A DNA stretch of 14,280 nt from contig JAITMW010000128.1 in NCBI GenBank assembly GCA_031277155.1, positions 1 to 14,280 on the forward strand, read 5' to 3'. The notes beneath the pieces were generated by a model. It was not told where the DNA came from. It saw nothing but the letters and a program-made list of their open reading frames with translations, and ran no database searches. This DNA is from Clostridiales bacterium. Lineage in GTDB: Bacteria; Bacillota; Clostridia; Lachnospirales; WRAX01. The translations under genes were made by a program, and so were the position numbers. Below are positions 13,971 through 14,280 of this stretch, in pieces; position 1 is the first letter of the stretch; every line of letters begins with the position of its first letter.

Positions 13971-14081
13971 GAACCTGCGTTAAATAAGCTGCTACCACCT
14001 TTGCGGCCAATTTTCCGCCACCCTCGATTGGCTAAAAATCAGCTTCGCAAATTCGGGCAGCCCATTATTGACCACAGGTTC
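13971..14081. mobile_element. MITE-B: 111-bp palindromic element with TAA target-site duplication
   Basis: The left end GAACCTGCGTTAAATAA and the complement of the right end, GAACCTGTGGTCAATAA, match in 14 of 17 positions. GCTGC follows in both arms and weaker matches continue toward the centre (TTTGCG, ATTTT, GCCA, TCGA), so the element can fold back over almost its full length. TAA flanks both ends (13968-13970 and 14082-14084). It encodes nothing. Its ends begin GAACCTG, close to the GAGCCTG of MITE-A, and the target duplication is the same, so the same or a related transposase probably moved both. It lies in the untranslated leader of the GH127-kinase unit and should be transcribed into an RNA hairpin. 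Confidence 0.85.
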
Positions 14082-14129
14082 TAAATTGGGATGGAAAATC
14101 ACCGCCTTTATGCACTATGCCTCATAAGC

Positions 14130-14139
14130 TAAACGATTA
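14130..14139. promoter_or_regulatory. LacI-type operator-like site at the transcription start
   Basis: TAAACGATTA, inverted copy of 13956-13965, within the longer GCTAAACGATTAAT. It begins about 10 bases downstream of the -10 box of the minus-strand promoter, that is over the expected transcription start, where a bound repressor would block initiation. Confidence 0.6.
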
Positions 14140-14148
14140 ATCATATAT

Positions 14149-14178
14149 ATTATACACAACAAAAAAAAGCATTGTCAA
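14149..14178 (-). promoter_or_regulatory. Consensus sigma-A promoter of the GH127-kinase unit
   Basis: On the minus strand TTGACA (complement of 14173-14178) is followed after 18 bases by TATAAT (complement of 14149-14154). Both hexamers are perfect consensus. The surroundings are A/T-rich with a run of eight A on the plus strand in the spacer. Transcription would start near 14141, giving a leader of about 210 nt that contains MITE-B. Such a strong promoter is usually held down by a repressor, consistent with the operator-like site at 14130-14139. Confidence 0.85.
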
Positions 14179-14261
14179 TACCTTTTTTAAAATATAAAAA
14201 AATTTGAAAGATGCGCCGGCTTTTTATGATAAATTGCAATGGGGGGGATGGCGCCTTGGCG

Positions 14262-14280
14262 GGGCGGCAGGTTGCCGCCC
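14262..14280. other. Perfect GC-rich inverted repeat at the window edge
   Basis: GGGCGGCA and TGCCGCCC form an 8-bp perfect stem with a 3-base loop, ending exactly at the window edge. It could be a terminator stem, part of another repeat element or coding sequence; nothing beyond it is visible. From 14179 to here no gene is supported; there is only an A/T-rich stretch (14179-14209) and a short G run (14241-14247). Confidence 0.4.

Noticed and set aside
14204..14232. Divergent plus-strand promoter (TTGAAA, 17 bases, TGATAA)
   Set aside because: The -10 is weak, and no start codon with a supported frame can be followed before the window ends.

Overview
The window looks like a chromosomal segment of a Gram-positive, Clostridia-like bacterium (Bacillota). 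Support for this: strong Shine-Dalgarno sequences (AGGAGG, GGAGGTG) before almost every gene, sigma-A-type promoters, Clostridia-like versions of the housekeeping proteins, and zinc-ribbon/transmembrane proteins of a type common in that class. This placement is inference from style; no rRNA or marker gene is present. Housekeeping genes are rich in GC-ending codons, while several small accessory genes between them look more AT-rich by eye.

Layout, left to right. (1) 45-1333: promoter and lysC (aspartokinase). (2) 1376-2792: an accessory patch with an unassigned three-TM membrane protein and a type II toxin-antitoxin pair. The PIN-domain toxin of that pair is broken by a 166-bp palindromic MITE flanked by TAA target duplications. 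The pair sits between two identical 28-bp direct repeats, each carrying a ribosome binding site and start codon. (3) 2835-5063: glgB (glycogen branching enzyme). (4) 5144-7682: three genes in series encoding a one-zinc-ribbon membrane protein, a three-zinc-ribbon membrane protein, and a protein joining two TM helices, a Cache-like sensor region and an OmpA/MotB-like peptidoglycan-binding domain. I recognise the domains but not the system; it is the best candidate here for something undescribed. (5) 7724-10380: a tightly packed run of HEPN protein, MNT nucleotidyltransferase, AlkA-like DNA glycosylase, sirtuin deacylase and Maf nucleotide pyrophosphatase. (6) 10388-13927, minus strand: a sugar operon read from a near-perfect promoter at 14149-14178, giving a GH127 beta-L-arabinofuranosidase and then a FGGY carbohydrate kinase.

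The sugar operon makes sense as release of L-arabinose from plant or arabinogalactan-type glycans followed by phosphorylation of a derived sugar. Its leader carries two copies of a 10-bp LacI-type operator-like sequence. A second palindromic MITE (111 bp, again with TAA duplications and related ends) lies between them, and a fragment of the same element lies between the two operon genes. Two related MITE families that both target TAA point to one IS5-like transposase acting in trans in this genome. No rRNA, tRNA, CRISPR array or autonomous transposase gene was seen.
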